From Paenibacillus sp. FSL R5-0341 (GTDB taxonomy: Bacteria > Bacillota > Bacilli > Paenibacillales > Paenibacillaceae): 64,000 bases of DNA. A model generated the notes under the pieces. That model was not told the DNA's origin. It worked only from the letters and a program-made list of their open reading frames with translations, and searched no databases. A program made the translations under genes and the position numbers. Shown piece after piece: positions 25,285 to 34,932 of the stretch. Location of the stretch: NCBI RefSeq assembly GCF_037975235.1, contig NZ_CP150241.1:3038001-3102000 (forward strand), given 5' to 3'. Numbering within the stretch: position 1 is the first letter of the stretch; each line of letters begins with the position of its first letter.

Positions 25285-26823
25285 ATGAGAAAACAACTGA
25301 CCCGCAAGATGATGCCGCTGATGCTCAGTCTAGCCATGCTGTTGGCCGCAGGATGTGGCTCGGCTACTACTAATTCCGGAAATGACGGTGGTAACGGCGA
25401 AGGCAGTGGTGGAGCTGTAAAAGTCAAAGTATTCAAAAGCCATATGGGTGTCGGCAGCTTGCCAACTGCGGATAATCCACATGTGAAATACATCGCTGAA
25501 CAGACAGGAGTCCAGTATGAACTCATTACAACGCCTCCGGGTTCGGAGCCATCCGAATACTTGAACCTGATGATTGCCTCGGATGAACTGCCCGATATCC
25601 TGCGCCCGATTGGAGGCATTGAGCAGACGCTGATTCAACAGGGAGGCGCGTTGCCACTGGATGAATTGCTGCCTGAATATGCACCCCATGTGTGGGAAAG
25701 TATTCCTCAGGAAGCTTGGGATATCGTACGCTCTGCTTCACCTGACGGTAAAATTTATTATGTGCCCAAGGTATTCCTTGTGCCTGAACGTGCACCGTTA
25801 ATACGTCAGGATTGGGTGGATAAGGTGGGTTTGGAGATGCCAAAGACCACTGATGAATATGTGGAGCTGCTCACAGCTTTCCGTGACAAGGACCCGAATG
25901 GCAACGGCAAACCGGATGAACTGCCAACAAGCGGCAGGGAATTCGGCAGATGGATGGACCATCTGTTCGCGATGTATGGTGTGGCGATGTGGGAAGGATA
26001 TCCCGAATGGGATGAATACGATGGGAAAATCCAGTACGCAGGGACTACCGACAATATGAGGGAAGCAATCAAGTTCATTCGCATGTTATATGTGGAAAAA
26101 CTGCTGGACAATGAAACCTTCTTGAACAAAGGGGAAGTGTGGCAGGCCAAAATCAATAATAACCTCGTCGGCAGCTGGTATCATTTGCCTGCAAATGTGC
26201 GAGATCGGTACAATGCGATGCTGACCCAGGCTCCAGATGCCTACATTGCAGCAATGCCGTTGCCCAAAGCCGAAGGGTTTGAAGCTTTTGTCACCCAGAA
26301 AAGCATGGGTGAACCGGAATGGATGATCCCAGCCACCAAACAGGATAATGCGCCAAATGCGCTGAAGCTGCTGGATTTCTTCTATAATCCTGAAAATGAT
26401 GAGTTTGGTCGCTTTGGTCTTGAAGGTGAGCAGCATGAAGTCCAGGATGGACGCAAAGTCATTCTTCCACCTGCTGACAACAAACCGCTTGCCTTGGGTA
26501 TGAAGAATCTGACCACAGCAGAAGACATGAACAAGCGGATTGAAGAGACATATCCGGAAGATCAGCAGCAAATGGTCAAAGACATGTTCGAAGTCAGCAC
26601 TGCCGATGCACGGCAAATTGCAGGTGACGGTCTGCCAGCCTCTGTGTATGAAGGTTTTCCTGATATCCAGTCTCACAAGTTGTTTCAAGAGGTATTGACC
26701 AAGATTGTCATCGGCGAGCTGCCGATCGAGGCTTATGATGAATATGTGAAGAAATGGAATGCTTCCGGGGGCGAAGTGGTCACCCAGCGTGTACAGGAAT
26801 GGTATGAGAAGGTGAGAAAATGA
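25285..26823 (+). CDS. Extracellular sugar-binding lipoprotein of the ABC system (LplA-like)
   Basis: A 512-residue solute-binding protein. The signal peptide ends in the lipobox LAAGC, with Cys24 as the lipidated residue. A Gly/Asn-rich linker precedes the two-lobed binding domain. Its size above 500 residues and the motifs DELPDILRP and YYVPKVFLVPERAPLIRQDW are usual for LplA/YtcQ-type proteins that bind oligosaccharides. TTCAGGGGGATGA-type spacing places a GGGGG ribosome site before the ATG. Its stop overlaps the next gene (ATGA). Confidence 0.92.
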   Translation: MRKQLTRKMMPLMLSLAMLLAAGCGSATTNSGNDGGNGEGSGGAVKVKVFKSHMGVGSLPTADNPHVKYIAEQTGVQYELITTPPGSEPSEYLNLMIASDELPDILRPIGGIEQTLIQQGGALPLDELLPEYAPHVWESIPQEAWDIVRSASPDGKIYYVPKVFLVPERAPLIRQDWVDKVGLEMPKTTDEYVELLTAFRDKDPNGNGKPDELPTSGREFGRWMDHLFAMYGVAMWEGYPEWDEYDGKIQYAGTTDNMREAIKFIRMLYVEKLLDNETFLNKGEVWQAKINNNLVGSWYHLPANVRDRYNAMLTQAPDAYIAAMPLPKAEGFEAFVTQKSMGEPEWMIPATKQDNAPNALKLLDFFYNPENDEFGRFGLEGEQHEVQDGRKVILPPADNKPLALGMKNLTTAEDMNKRIEETYPEDQQQMVKDMFEVSTADARQIAGDGLPASVYEGFPDIQSHKLFQEVLTKIVIGELPIEAYDEYVKKWNASGGEVVTQRVQEWYEKVRK

Positions 26824-28148
26824 AAAAGAGATATGCCCTATGCGGGGTCAGCGGCAGAGCATTGGGACAATTTGCAAAACCAATTCATGAGCTATTCTCT
26901 CATAATTCAGAGGTTGTCGCCCTGCTGGATAGCGATCCTGCACGGTTTGAAGTCTATCGCGACCGTTTTCCTGAGCACACAGAAGTAGCGGTATATGGCG
27001 CTTCGGATTTCGGGATCATGGTCGACGAGACTCGGCCTGACTGTATCATCGTGGCTGGCAGGGACGATACTCATGCCCACTATATTGTTGCCGCGTTAGA
27101 GCGTGATCTCGATGTTATCACTGAAAAGCCGATGACGACTACAGGCGCTGATGCCAGACGTATTCTTGAAGCGGAAGCAAGGAGTAAGGGTAACGTCATC
27201 GTAACGTTCAATTATCGATATATGCCGATCCACATGCGCATCAAGGAATTGATTCAGGAGGGGAGACTCGGTCGCATCACTTCCATCGACCTTAACTGGT
27301 ATATCGATACCCATCACGGCTCCAGTTATTTTAAACGGTGGAACCGTGAACGGGCATTCTCAGGCGGTCTGTCGGTGCATAAAAGTACCCATCACTTTGA
27401 TCTGGTCCAGTGGTGGATCAATCAAAAGCCAGTTGAAGTTTTTGCCTATGGGGCACTGAACTATTATGGGGCTGAAGGCGAATGGAATCCGGCACAGGAG
27501 GACGGAAGACATTGCCGTACGTGCAATGTCTCAGAAGATTGCGCCTATTATTCCCGTTGGACGTCCCGCAGTCGTCAGATTCGGGTGCCGGATGACCATC
27601 TGAACCAACTCAGTACAGTAAGCCAGAAGGAGTTTCCGTACACTTCATACCGCCCCGACCAGTGTATCTTCGATTCCAGCATTGAAATTGAAGACACGTA
27701 TGCTGCAACCGTGAAATATAATGGCGGCGCACTGATGAGTTATTCGGTCAATTTCTCTCTTCCCTACGAGGGTTACCGTCTGGCGGTAAATGGTACAAAG
27801 GGGCGTCTGGAAACACTGGAGTATCATATGCCCGCCCGGACGCCTTTTCCCACACCGGTCCAGACGATTGATTACTTTCCGCTCTTTGGTTCGAAAGAGA
27901 CGATTCATGTTGTTCATCGTGAAGGCGGGCATGGAGGAGGAGATCCACTGCTGCTGGAGGATATTTTCCTCGGTGAAGATAAGAGACGCCCTTACCGAAT
28001 TCTGTCGGGTGCTGAGGACGGGGCATATTCCGTTGCCGCTGGAGAAGCAGTGTGGAGATCTGTGGAAGAGCATCGGCCTATTTCCATAGACGAGATGCTG
28101 GGTGGTTGGGGCAGTAGAGTGCCCACCCACAAAGGGAGGGAGAAGTGA
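26820..28148 (+). CDS. Gfo/Idh/MocA-family oxidoreductase
   Basis: A 442-residue NAD(P)-dependent sugar oxidoreductase, starting four bases inside the binding-protein gene. The Rossmann half includes IIVAGRDDTHAHY and the catalytic-Lys motif DVITEKPMTTTG, followed by NYRYMPIHMRIKELI. The C-terminal substrate domain carries an unusual cysteine group C232-x2-C235-x5-C241 (HCRTCNVSEDCAYY), which could bind a metal. Family members oxidise, epimerise or hydrolyse sugar glycosides by transient oxidation. In this locus it probably handles a sugar acid or the glycoside itself. Confidence 0.88.
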   Translation: MKKRYALCGVSGRALGQFAKPIHELFSHNSEVVALLDSDPARFEVYRDRFPEHTEVAVYGASDFGIMVDETRPDCIIVAGRDDTHAHYIVAALERDLDVITEKPMTTTGADARRILEAEARSKGNVIVTFNYRYMPIHMRIKELIQEGRLGRITSIDLNWYIDTHHGSSYFKRWNRERAFSGGLSVHKSTHHFDLVQWWINQKPVEVFAYGALNYYGAEGEWNPAQEDGRHCRTCNVSEDCAYYSRWTSRSRQIRVPDDHLNQLSTVSQKEFPYTSYRPDQCIFDSSIEIEDTYAATVKYNGGALMSYSVNFSLPYEGYRLAVNGTKGRLETLEYHMPARTPFPTPVQTIDYFPLFGSKETIHVVHREGGHGGGDPLLLEDIFLGEDKRRPYRILSGAEDGAYSVAAGEAVWRSVEEHRPISIDEMLGGWGSRVPTHKGREK

Positions 28149-28149
28149 T

Positions 28150-30381
28150 ATGAGTAGCCATGTTTATTTCGAGCCAGAGGAGAGTATGGCTTATCAGAGT
28201 GGTGGAGGCATTATGCACGCTCTGATGAGCATTGCGGCAAGGTACATTGGAGCCAATCCTCCGCATCCCCCGGTCTACAGAGTGAGTCGACCAGGACTTG
28301 TGCGCAAGTGCGACGATCACCGTTACGTCTTTCCGTTGAAGGATCTATTCCCCAACATGCAGAGAGGACAACAGGTCTATGCATGGGCCAAACTGTGGAG
28401 CGACAGTGATCAGGAATTTGTTTTTCATATCACCTGCTTCGGACCTGTTAGGCTATATCATAATGGCGTGCTGATCTATGGTTCTGCTCCCGAGGAAGAA
28501 TATCCTGAGATACCTGTTCTGAAACTGAAATGTCGATTGGTCAGAGGCTGGAATCACTTCGTTCTTGAATTCAAATTAAGCGAAAAGGGGGGAGGTGGCC
28601 AGTTTGGCACTGGCTCCCGGAAGAACAAACCACTTCACTTCATTGTGCCGACGTTCGAACGAGATGGGGAAGAAGGCTGGCTCTACACAGAGCCGTTGGA
28701 TGCCCCGTTGTCGGAAATTCCTTCTGGCCCCATGCGAGAGAAGGACACTGGCGTTAACTGGTTGCCTCGGGAGGAAGACCCCGAGAAGGCATCGTCTCAT
28801 GGACAGTTGGCACGGATGTACGGATTGACCAGTGGCATGTCTGCTTATGCTTGGACAAAGATAAATGGTATGAATTGTGGTAAAGAGACTGTGCTAATCT
28901 CCGGCGAGGCCTACAGTCCGATTGAATTCTTGATGGACAGCAAGGTGGTATTCCGACAAGAGCAGGCCGGACTCTTCCGTTTCGAACTTCCATTGTCTGC
29001 TGCGGTGCAAGATTTGACAGCGAACTGTGTATGTGGAGACTGGGATTGGGGATTCCGCATGGACCCGAGCACACAAGCGTTGCTAACGCCTGCACTGGAT
29101 GTGAAAGGACATAGAGACAAATGGCTGTTCCTGGGTCCTTTTCAAGCGGAACAGGAGATTGATCTGGCTTCCTGCCAGAAGATGAAGCGGACTACTCGTA
29201 GCGGAACAGGTGAAGACGTATACTGGCGAACAGAGCTGCCATACGGAGAGGTACGTCCATTTCTGGAAAATGAATGGTTCGGCCGATGGAACTATCCCCT
29301 GGGCGTCACGTTATACGGATTGCTTCAGCTTGGCAAAGTGGGTCAACGATCGGATATTCGAGATTACGTGCTGAATCACATTGAATTTGCCTCTTCACGT
29401 TTCAGCTACTCCTTATGGGACAGAGAACGTTATGGTGCAGCTGGGCTGAATAATCAGCTCTCCCAGATCGACAGCCTAGACGACTGTGGATCTTTCGGCG
29501 CCACCATGTTGCTTGCCGATCGGGAACGCAAGTTGGACGGCGTTTCAGAGACGGCAGCTCATATCGCTGACTATATTTTGCATCAACAGTCCCGTCTGGA
29601 AGATGGCACGTTATACCGCAAGATTGGTGTCTCCAGATCAATGGATAACACGATGTGGTGTGATGATCTGTATATGAGCATCCCGTTCCTGTGTAGATAC
29701 GCCGAATGGTCGGGTGACGATAAGCTGCTGGATGAAGCGGCAAGACAAGTTCTTTTGTATAAAAAGTATCTGTACATTCCAGAGCTGCAAATCATGTCAC
29801 ATGTATTCGATGTGGAGCGAGGTGAGCCAACACGGACCCCTTGGGGCCGAGGCAACGGCTGGGTGCTGTTCTCTTTGTCAGAACTGCTGACGGTCCTTCC
29901 TCAAGAGCATCCATCCTATATAGTTCTCATTCAGTTCTACAGGGAATTGTGTGAAGGGTACTTGGCATTGCAGGGCAGAAACGGACTGTGGCATCAGGTA
30001 TTAACGGACCCCGAATCATATGAGGAAACCTCCTGTACCTCCATGTTTATCTATGCGTATGCCCGAGGGGTTCGAAAAGGCTGGCTTTTAGATCCGAAAC
30101 CCTATGCACAAGCAGCGTATCAAGGCTGGAAAGGGCTATCGGAGCGTTCAATTGATAAAAGAGGCAATGTATACGGCGTATGTCGTGGCTCCAGCTACTC
30201 CTTCACGAATCACTATTACAAGCATGAACTGGGTTGGAATCTGAATGATACCCATGGGATCGGCATTGTACTTCTTGCTGGGCTTGAAACGATTTCCATG
30301 CAAGAATGGCAGACAAACAAGCCAGTTTTTGCTGCGGAAAGGGTCGGAACACCGGAGAAATTGGAGAAATCATCTTTTTAG
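28150..30381 (+). CDS. Two-part protein with C-terminal GH105/GH88-like hydrolase domain
   Basis: A 743-residue protein whose ATG lies one base after the oxidoreductase stop, with GGGAGGGAGAAG upstream. The first 350 residues are beta-rich (YAWAKLWSDSDQEFVFHITC, LYHNGVLIYGS) and resemble a carbohydrate-binding sandwich. The C-terminal half (about 370-720) is an (alpha/alpha)6 barrel with GH105-type motifs: WCDDLYMSIPFL containing Asp505-Asp506, RTPWGRGNGWVLFSLSEL, and GLWHQVLTDPESYEETSCTSM. GH105 enzymes hydrate and release unsaturated uronic acids from the ends of lyase-made oligosaccharides. There is no signal peptide, so it is cytoplasmic. The N-terminal half is not usual for GH105. Confidence 0.78.
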   Translation: MSSHVYFEPEESMAYQSGGGIMHALMSIAARYIGANPPHPPVYRVSRPGLVRKCDDHRYVFPLKDLFPNMQRGQQVYAWAKLWSDSDQEFVFHITCFGPVRLYHNGVLIYGSAPEEEYPEIPVLKLKCRLVRGWNHFVLEFKLSEKGGGGQFGTGSRKNKPLHFIVPTFERDGEEGWLYTEPLDAPLSEIPSGPMREKDTGVNWLPREEDPEKASSHGQLARMYGLTSGMSAYAWTKINGMNCGKETVLISGEAYSPIEFLMDSKVVFRQEQAGLFRFELPLSAAVQDLTANCVCGDWDWGFRMDPSTQALLTPALDVKGHRDKWLFLGPFQAEQEIDLASCQKMKRTTRSGTGEDVYWRTELPYGEVRPFLENEWFGRWNYPLGVTLYGLLQLGKVGQRSDIRDYVLNHIEFASSRFSYSLWDRERYGAAGLNNQLSQIDSLDDCGSFGATMLLADRERKLDGVSETAAHIADYILHQQSRLEDGTLYRKIGVSRSMDNTMWCDDLYMSIPFLCRYAEWSGDDKLLDEAARQVLLYKKYLYIPELQIMSHVFDVERGEPTRTPWGRGNGWVLFSLSELLTVLPQEHPSYIVLIQFYRELCEGYLALQGRNGLWHQVLTDPESYEETSCTSMFIYAYARGVRKGWLLDPKPYAQAAYQGWKGLSERSIDKRGNVYGVCRGSSYSFTNHYYKHELGWNLNDTHGIGIVLLAGLETISMQEWQTNKPVFAAERVGTPEKLEKSSF

Positions 30382-30468
30382 AGGGAGAAAATAGGCTGTT
30401 GGACCGGGTCGTATTGGGCATATGGGAACGGTATAATATCGGTATATTGCATATGAGGTGGGATAATT

Positions 30469-32763
30469 GTGACCCTTTCCTTCTTGAAGTGGCTAAAATT
30501 CAATGTCACCAATACCCAGACCCGGCTGCTGCTGATTCTGACCGTCGTTGTCTTCATGATTATTATTGCGGTGGGGATGACGACGTATTATTCTTCCAAA
30601 TCGGTGTTACAGCAGGAATTAAGTGAGCCGCAACACCAGATGCTGCGTATCAGCATGAATGATATTGATGAAGTGATCCGCGAAAGTGACCAGATTGCGG
30701 TGAAAATTGCACTGAACAGTAATGTATACCGATTTCTCACCAATGAAGTACAGGGATCATACCGCAATATTACGGAACTGGTACAATTTCTGGAAACCTT
30801 AATCAGTAGTACGTCCTTTATTAAGAGCGCTTACATTTATGATATGAATCGGGAGAGCATCGTTGCGTTTCCACAAGGCTACAGCTCCAGCAAGGTTAAT
30901 TTCCCGGATTCGGGTTGGGTTGGCGTTGCCGATGAACTTGAAGAGCGTCCCATGCTGGTCAAGCAACGTGAGATTTCCACTTCTTCTGGTGCATCCATGC
31001 CGCAAATTACACTTTACCGAAAAATAATGATTGCTGGCGACTTAAAAGGGGTTATCGCAGTCAATTTCAAGACAGAGAAGATGTTCGAGCATATGCTGCT
31101 CTCATCCGTCTCCGACCTTGACAGCCATCGGTTCATCCTCGACACGAACAACCAGCCTATATATGATCTTGGCAACTATGCTGTCGGAGAGGATGCCGTT
31201 AGTCATGTGCTCACCCAACTGGATGGTGAAAAGCTTGGCGAGTTTAAGCATGAGGGGAAGCTTTTACTGGCTTCACAGACCATTTCACCGTACACCGGAT
31301 GGCGCTATCTGTCCGTAATATCACAAGACAGTCTGCTGGCTAATGCACAGAAAATCCGTAATATTGTTTTCATCGTATCTCTGTTGGCTCTTGTAGCAGG
31401 AGCAGCTACAATCACATTTTACAATGCAGCTGCTTTTAGACCGGTAAGACGCATGAGGCAACTGCTGAGTGGGTACGACCAGGAGAGAATCCATCCGGAA
31501 CAGATCGATCTTGAGAAAATAACCGGTCAACTGTTAACAGATCATGCTCAGCAGGCCATCAATCTCAGGCAGACCCTTCCGGAAGCTTCATCCAAATTTT
31601 TGACGGATATTTATAATGGACATATGACGGGAAATCGGGAAATTAGCGAGAAATGGTGCCGTTATTTCAAGGGTTGGAGCGATGAGCCACTCTCTATTGC
31701 CATGTTGTCGATTGATAATTATAAAGCCTGGTGTGAGCGTTTTACGAAGTCAGATCACTCCCTGCTGAAATTTGCCATTGGTAATATCATAGCTGAACTG
31801 TTGTCTGGACAGTGGCGAGTGTTATCTGCCGATCTGGGCAGAGACCGGATGCTCGTGATGTTGCAACCGCTTGATTCTGGCGGGGGAATGTGCGTAGCGA
31901 CAGCAATACGAGAGACGATTGGCATGATTCCCCGCTTGCTCAAGTTCCAGGTGTCGAGCGGCGTTAGCGGGGGTCACGACGGGTTCGTACACCTTCAGCG
32001 AGCCATGCATGAAGCGGAGAGTGCGTTAGATTACAGATTGTACCGGGGGAATGAGCAAGTTATTTCGTATGAAGAGATATCAGGTCTGCAACCGCCGGAG
32101 AACACATCGGAAGAACATGAATTCATGACTCAACTGACGGAGATCGTCGAAGCAGGCAGAGGCGAAGAAGCCCTGAAAGCTTTTGACAAAATAATCGGTC
32201 GAATGGCGCATGAGCAATGGCATCCTTCATCTGCGCTGGCCTTTCTTGAAGCTGTTGCAGCTACACTTGAACGTATTCGCCTGAAGCGCGAGACAGATGG
32301 TTGCAGACTCGAAATGGTGGATATGCGGACCATGCATCTTGAGGCTGTCTGTGAAGTGCTGCGAAGTCAGATCGAAAGTTTGGCTGATTGGTTCGGTAGC
32401 CTTATGCTCAGCAAGGATTTTATACTGTGTCAACAGATGATTACATTTATGAACAACCACCTGGAAGATCCGGTAAGCATTCAGGAGATTGCCGAGCATG
32501 CCGGGATCGGAAGCAGTCTGGCAAGCCAGTTGTTCAAGCAGGAAATGGGGGATACCATCCACGGATATTTCACTAAGCTCCGCATGGAACGTGCCTGTGA
32601 ACTATTGTTGGATACGGATTACAGAATATCCGAGATCGCAACGATGGTGGGTTATCAGCATGAGAACAGCTTTATTCGTGTGTATCGAAAATACAAGGAA
32701 ATTACACCGGGTAAGTACAGAGAGATAATGCGAAGCCGTAGGGGTGTGCTAGGTGAGTCTTGA
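30469..32763 (+). CDS. Membrane-anchored AraC-family sensor-regulator
   Basis: A 764-residue protein. The GTG start lies 7 bases after GAGGTGG, and a TATAAT occurs at 30432-30437. Membrane segments at about 20-42 and 296-318 bracket an extracellular Cache-type sensor domain. The cytoplasmic part ends in an AraC-type double helix-turn-helix (VSIQEIAEHAGIGSSLASQL, then RISEIATMVGYQHENSFIRV). This one-component architecture is common in Paenibacillus sugar loci, where it senses a sugar outside or a loaded binding protein and activates the neighbouring ABC and hydrolase genes. It probably controls this locus. Confidence 0.9.
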   Translation: MTLSFLKWLKFNVTNTQTRLLLILTVVVFMIIIAVGMTTYYSSKSVLQQELSEPQHQMLRISMNDIDEVIRESDQIAVKIALNSNVYRFLTNEVQGSYRNITELVQFLETLISSTSFIKSAYIYDMNRESIVAFPQGYSSSKVNFPDSGWVGVADELEERPMLVKQREISTSSGASMPQITLYRKIMIAGDLKGVIAVNFKTEKMFEHMLLSSVSDLDSHRFILDTNNQPIYDLGNYAVGEDAVSHVLTQLDGEKLGEFKHEGKLLLASQTISPYTGWRYLSVISQDSLLANAQKIRNIVFIVSLLALVAGAATITFYNAAAFRPVRRMRQLLSGYDQERIHPEQIDLEKITGQLLTDHAQQAINLRQTLPEASSKFLTDIYNGHMTGNREISEKWCRYFKGWSDEPLSIAMLSIDNYKAWCERFTKSDHSLLKFAIGNIIAELLSGQWRVLSADLGRDRMLVMLQPLDSGGGMCVATAIRETIGMIPRLLKFQVSSGVSGGHDGFVHLQRAMHEAESALDYRLYRGNEQVISYEEISGLQPPENTSEEHEFMTQLTEIVEAGRGEEALKAFDKIIGRMAHEQWHPSSALAFLEAVAATLERIRLKRETDGCRLEMVDMRTMHLEAVCEVLRSQIESLADWFGSLMLSKDFILCQQMITFMNNHLEDPVSIQEIAEHAGIGSSLASQLFKQEMGDTIHGYFTKLRMERACELLLDTDYRISEIATMVGYQHENSFIRVYRKYKEITPGKYREIMRSRRGVLGES

Positions 32764-32804
32764 TCCATACTTGAATCCGAGATAATGATAAGGAGGCAGA
32801 ACCA

Positions 32805-34865
32805 TTGATAGATCGACATTCAGTCGTCACCAGGAATCATCCGGTATTCACACAGCTTGAGCCCAGATCACCTTTATCAGTAGGTAATGGAGAATTTGCG
32901 TTCAGCGCTGATTTTACGGGACTTCAGACGTATCCAGATCTGTATGAAATACCTCTCGGTACACAATCCAACTGGGGTTGGCATTATACGGGCGGTCATC
33001 ATGTATTCGGAGATGAGGATATCGTCTATCAAGCATTTGAGACACATGGCCGCAAAGTGCCGTATCCCATGAAACCCGAAGACAAGGAAGAAGCCTATCA
33101 CTGGCTTAGGCAGAACCCGCATCGACTTCAGCTTGGACGCATTTCATTTCGTTTGCTAGGAAAAGATGGTCAGGACACGGACGTCACCCATGTCGTCCCG
33201 GTACGTCAGGAATTGAATCTGTGGACCGGAATTCTGCACAGTGAATTTACCGTGCAGGGGGAAAGAGTGCGTGTAGAGACAGCCTGTGATCCACGGCTCG
33301 ATTGTATCGCCATTCGTGTACAATCCGAATTAATCCGTAAGCAGCGTCTGCAACTGTTTGTTGTATTTCCAGCGCCCGATATGACACACCGGAGCTGGTC
33401 AAAATCAGTATTCCCCGACTGGAAGCAACATGACAGACATTCTACTGTACTGACATCGGTCACTTCGACTTCGGCATCATTGAAACGTGTGCTGGATGAA
33501 GATGAGTATGCATTGGAATGGATCTGGGACGTAGGCCAACTGGAACAGACGGGAACTCACGAATTCACACTATCTCCCAAGGCCGTACCAGACTCGGACA
33601 TCTGGTCGTGCAGTGTGTCTTTTGCTGCACATAAGCCGGAAACCTTGCCAGCAGATACAGTGTTGGGATCAAGCTCGGTCCACTGGAATCAGTTCTGGAA
33701 CGATGGCGGAGTGATTGATTTTGAAGGGAGTTCAGATCCGCGTGCCGCTGAACTGGAGCGTAGAGTGATCCTATCCCAGTTCCTGAGTGCGGTGCACAGT
33801 GGTGGGTCCATGCCACCGCAAGAGACTGGATATATGTACAACAGCTGGTTTGGCAAAATGCATCTGGAGATGCATTGGTGGCATGCAGCGCATTTTCCGC
33901 TCTGGAATCGGACCGATCTGTTGTGCAAGAGTATGGACTGGTACCGGACCATCCTGCCAGAAGCACGCGAACTGGCACGCTCTCAAGGTTATGTCGGTGC
34001 GCGATGGCCCAAAATGGTGGGTTATAACGGGCATCAGACTCCGTCGCCGGTAGCTCCGGGATTGATCTGGCAGCAACCCCATCCCATGGCACTAGCTGAG
34101 ATGTGTTATCTTTCCCGACCTGACCCTGCTATGTTAACACGGTATAAGGATATCGTATTTGAAGCGGCTGACTTTATGGTGTCCTATGCCCATTGGGAAG
34201 AGAAAAGACAAGCGTATGTGTTAGGTCCGCCGCTTATCCCCGCGCAAGAGAATCACGCCATGAACGATAGTTTGAATCCGCCTTATGAATTGGAGTACTG
34301 GAAATTTGGCTTGGAGATTGCCATCCTGTGGGCAGAGCGATTGAATCATCCAGCCAATCCAGACTGGGCAAGCGTGGCTTCGCGCATGGCTAAACCTCGA
34401 CATGAGGATGGTGTGTACCTTGCACACGAGAATTGTCCGGACACTTTTACTGCTAAGAACCACGATCATCCCTCGATGGTTGGAGCACTTGGACTATTGC
34501 CAGGTTCGTTGATCGATCCGGAGATCATGAGAAATACGTTGCTCAAGGTCGAAGAGTGCTGGAACTGGGAGTCCGCCTGGGGATGGGATTTTCCGATGTG
34601 TGCGATGACAGCGGCCAGACTGAATGAACCAGAGCTTGCAATGGATTTCTTGTTAATGGATGCGACGAAGAACACGTATTTGCCTAATGGGCACAACTAT
34701 CAGAGAGCCGGGCTGTGGGCATATCTGCCCGGGAACGGTGGCTTGCTGACTGCTGTTGCCATGATGGCTGCAGGCTGGACAGGGACGGGAGAAAAAGAAA
34801 ATCCGGGATTTCCGCGGGATGGAAGCTGGACTGTGAAGTGGGAAGGTCTTCATCCGCTGATGTAA
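32805..34865 (+). CDS. Six-hairpin glycosidase-like protein, family unclear
   Basis: A 686-residue cytoplasmic protein with a TTG start 8 bases after AAGGAGG. An N-terminal beta-sandwich (about 1-290, including LSVGNGEFAFSADFTGLQTY) precedes a helical barrel (about 300-686) with ETGYMYNSWFGKMHLEMHWW, where GH65/GH95-type clan members have their aglycone-binding helix. Acidic candidates lie in EECWNWESAWGWDFPM and AQENHAMNDSLNPPYELEYW. This is the layout of GH65, GH78 and GH95 relatives, but I cannot place it in any of them. Its position between the regulator and GH105 implies it cleaves a glycosidic bond in the same imported oligosaccharide. Confidence 0.7.
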   Translation: MIDRHSVVTRNHPVFTQLEPRSPLSVGNGEFAFSADFTGLQTYPDLYEIPLGTQSNWGWHYTGGHHVFGDEDIVYQAFETHGRKVPYPMKPEDKEEAYHWLRQNPHRLQLGRISFRLLGKDGQDTDVTHVVPVRQELNLWTGILHSEFTVQGERVRVETACDPRLDCIAIRVQSELIRKQRLQLFVVFPAPDMTHRSWSKSVFPDWKQHDRHSTVLTSVTSTSASLKRVLDEDEYALEWIWDVGQLEQTGTHEFTLSPKAVPDSDIWSCSVSFAAHKPETLPADTVLGSSSVHWNQFWNDGGVIDFEGSSDPRAAELERRVILSQFLSAVHSGGSMPPQETGYMYNSWFGKMHLEMHWWHAAHFPLWNRTDLLCKSMDWYRTILPEARELARSQGYVGARWPKMVGYNGHQTPSPVAPGLIWQQPHPMALAEMCYLSRPDPAMLTRYKDIVFEAADFMVSYAHWEEKRQAYVLGPPLIPAQENHAMNDSLNPPYELEYWKFGLEIAILWAERLNHPANPDWASVASRMAKPRHEDGVYLAHENCPDTFTAKNHDHPSMVGALGLLPGSLIDPEIMRNTLLKVEECWNWESAWGWDFPMCAMTAARLNEPELAMDFLLMDATKNTYLPNGHNYQRAGLWAYLPGNGGLLTAVAMMAAGWTGTGEKENPGFPRDGSWTVKWEGLHPLM

Positions 34866-34932
34866 TCGTCAGAAAGTTAACCCTCGAAATAACGGTACAG
34901 ATGGCTTAGTCCATCAGAAGGAGGATTTCGAT

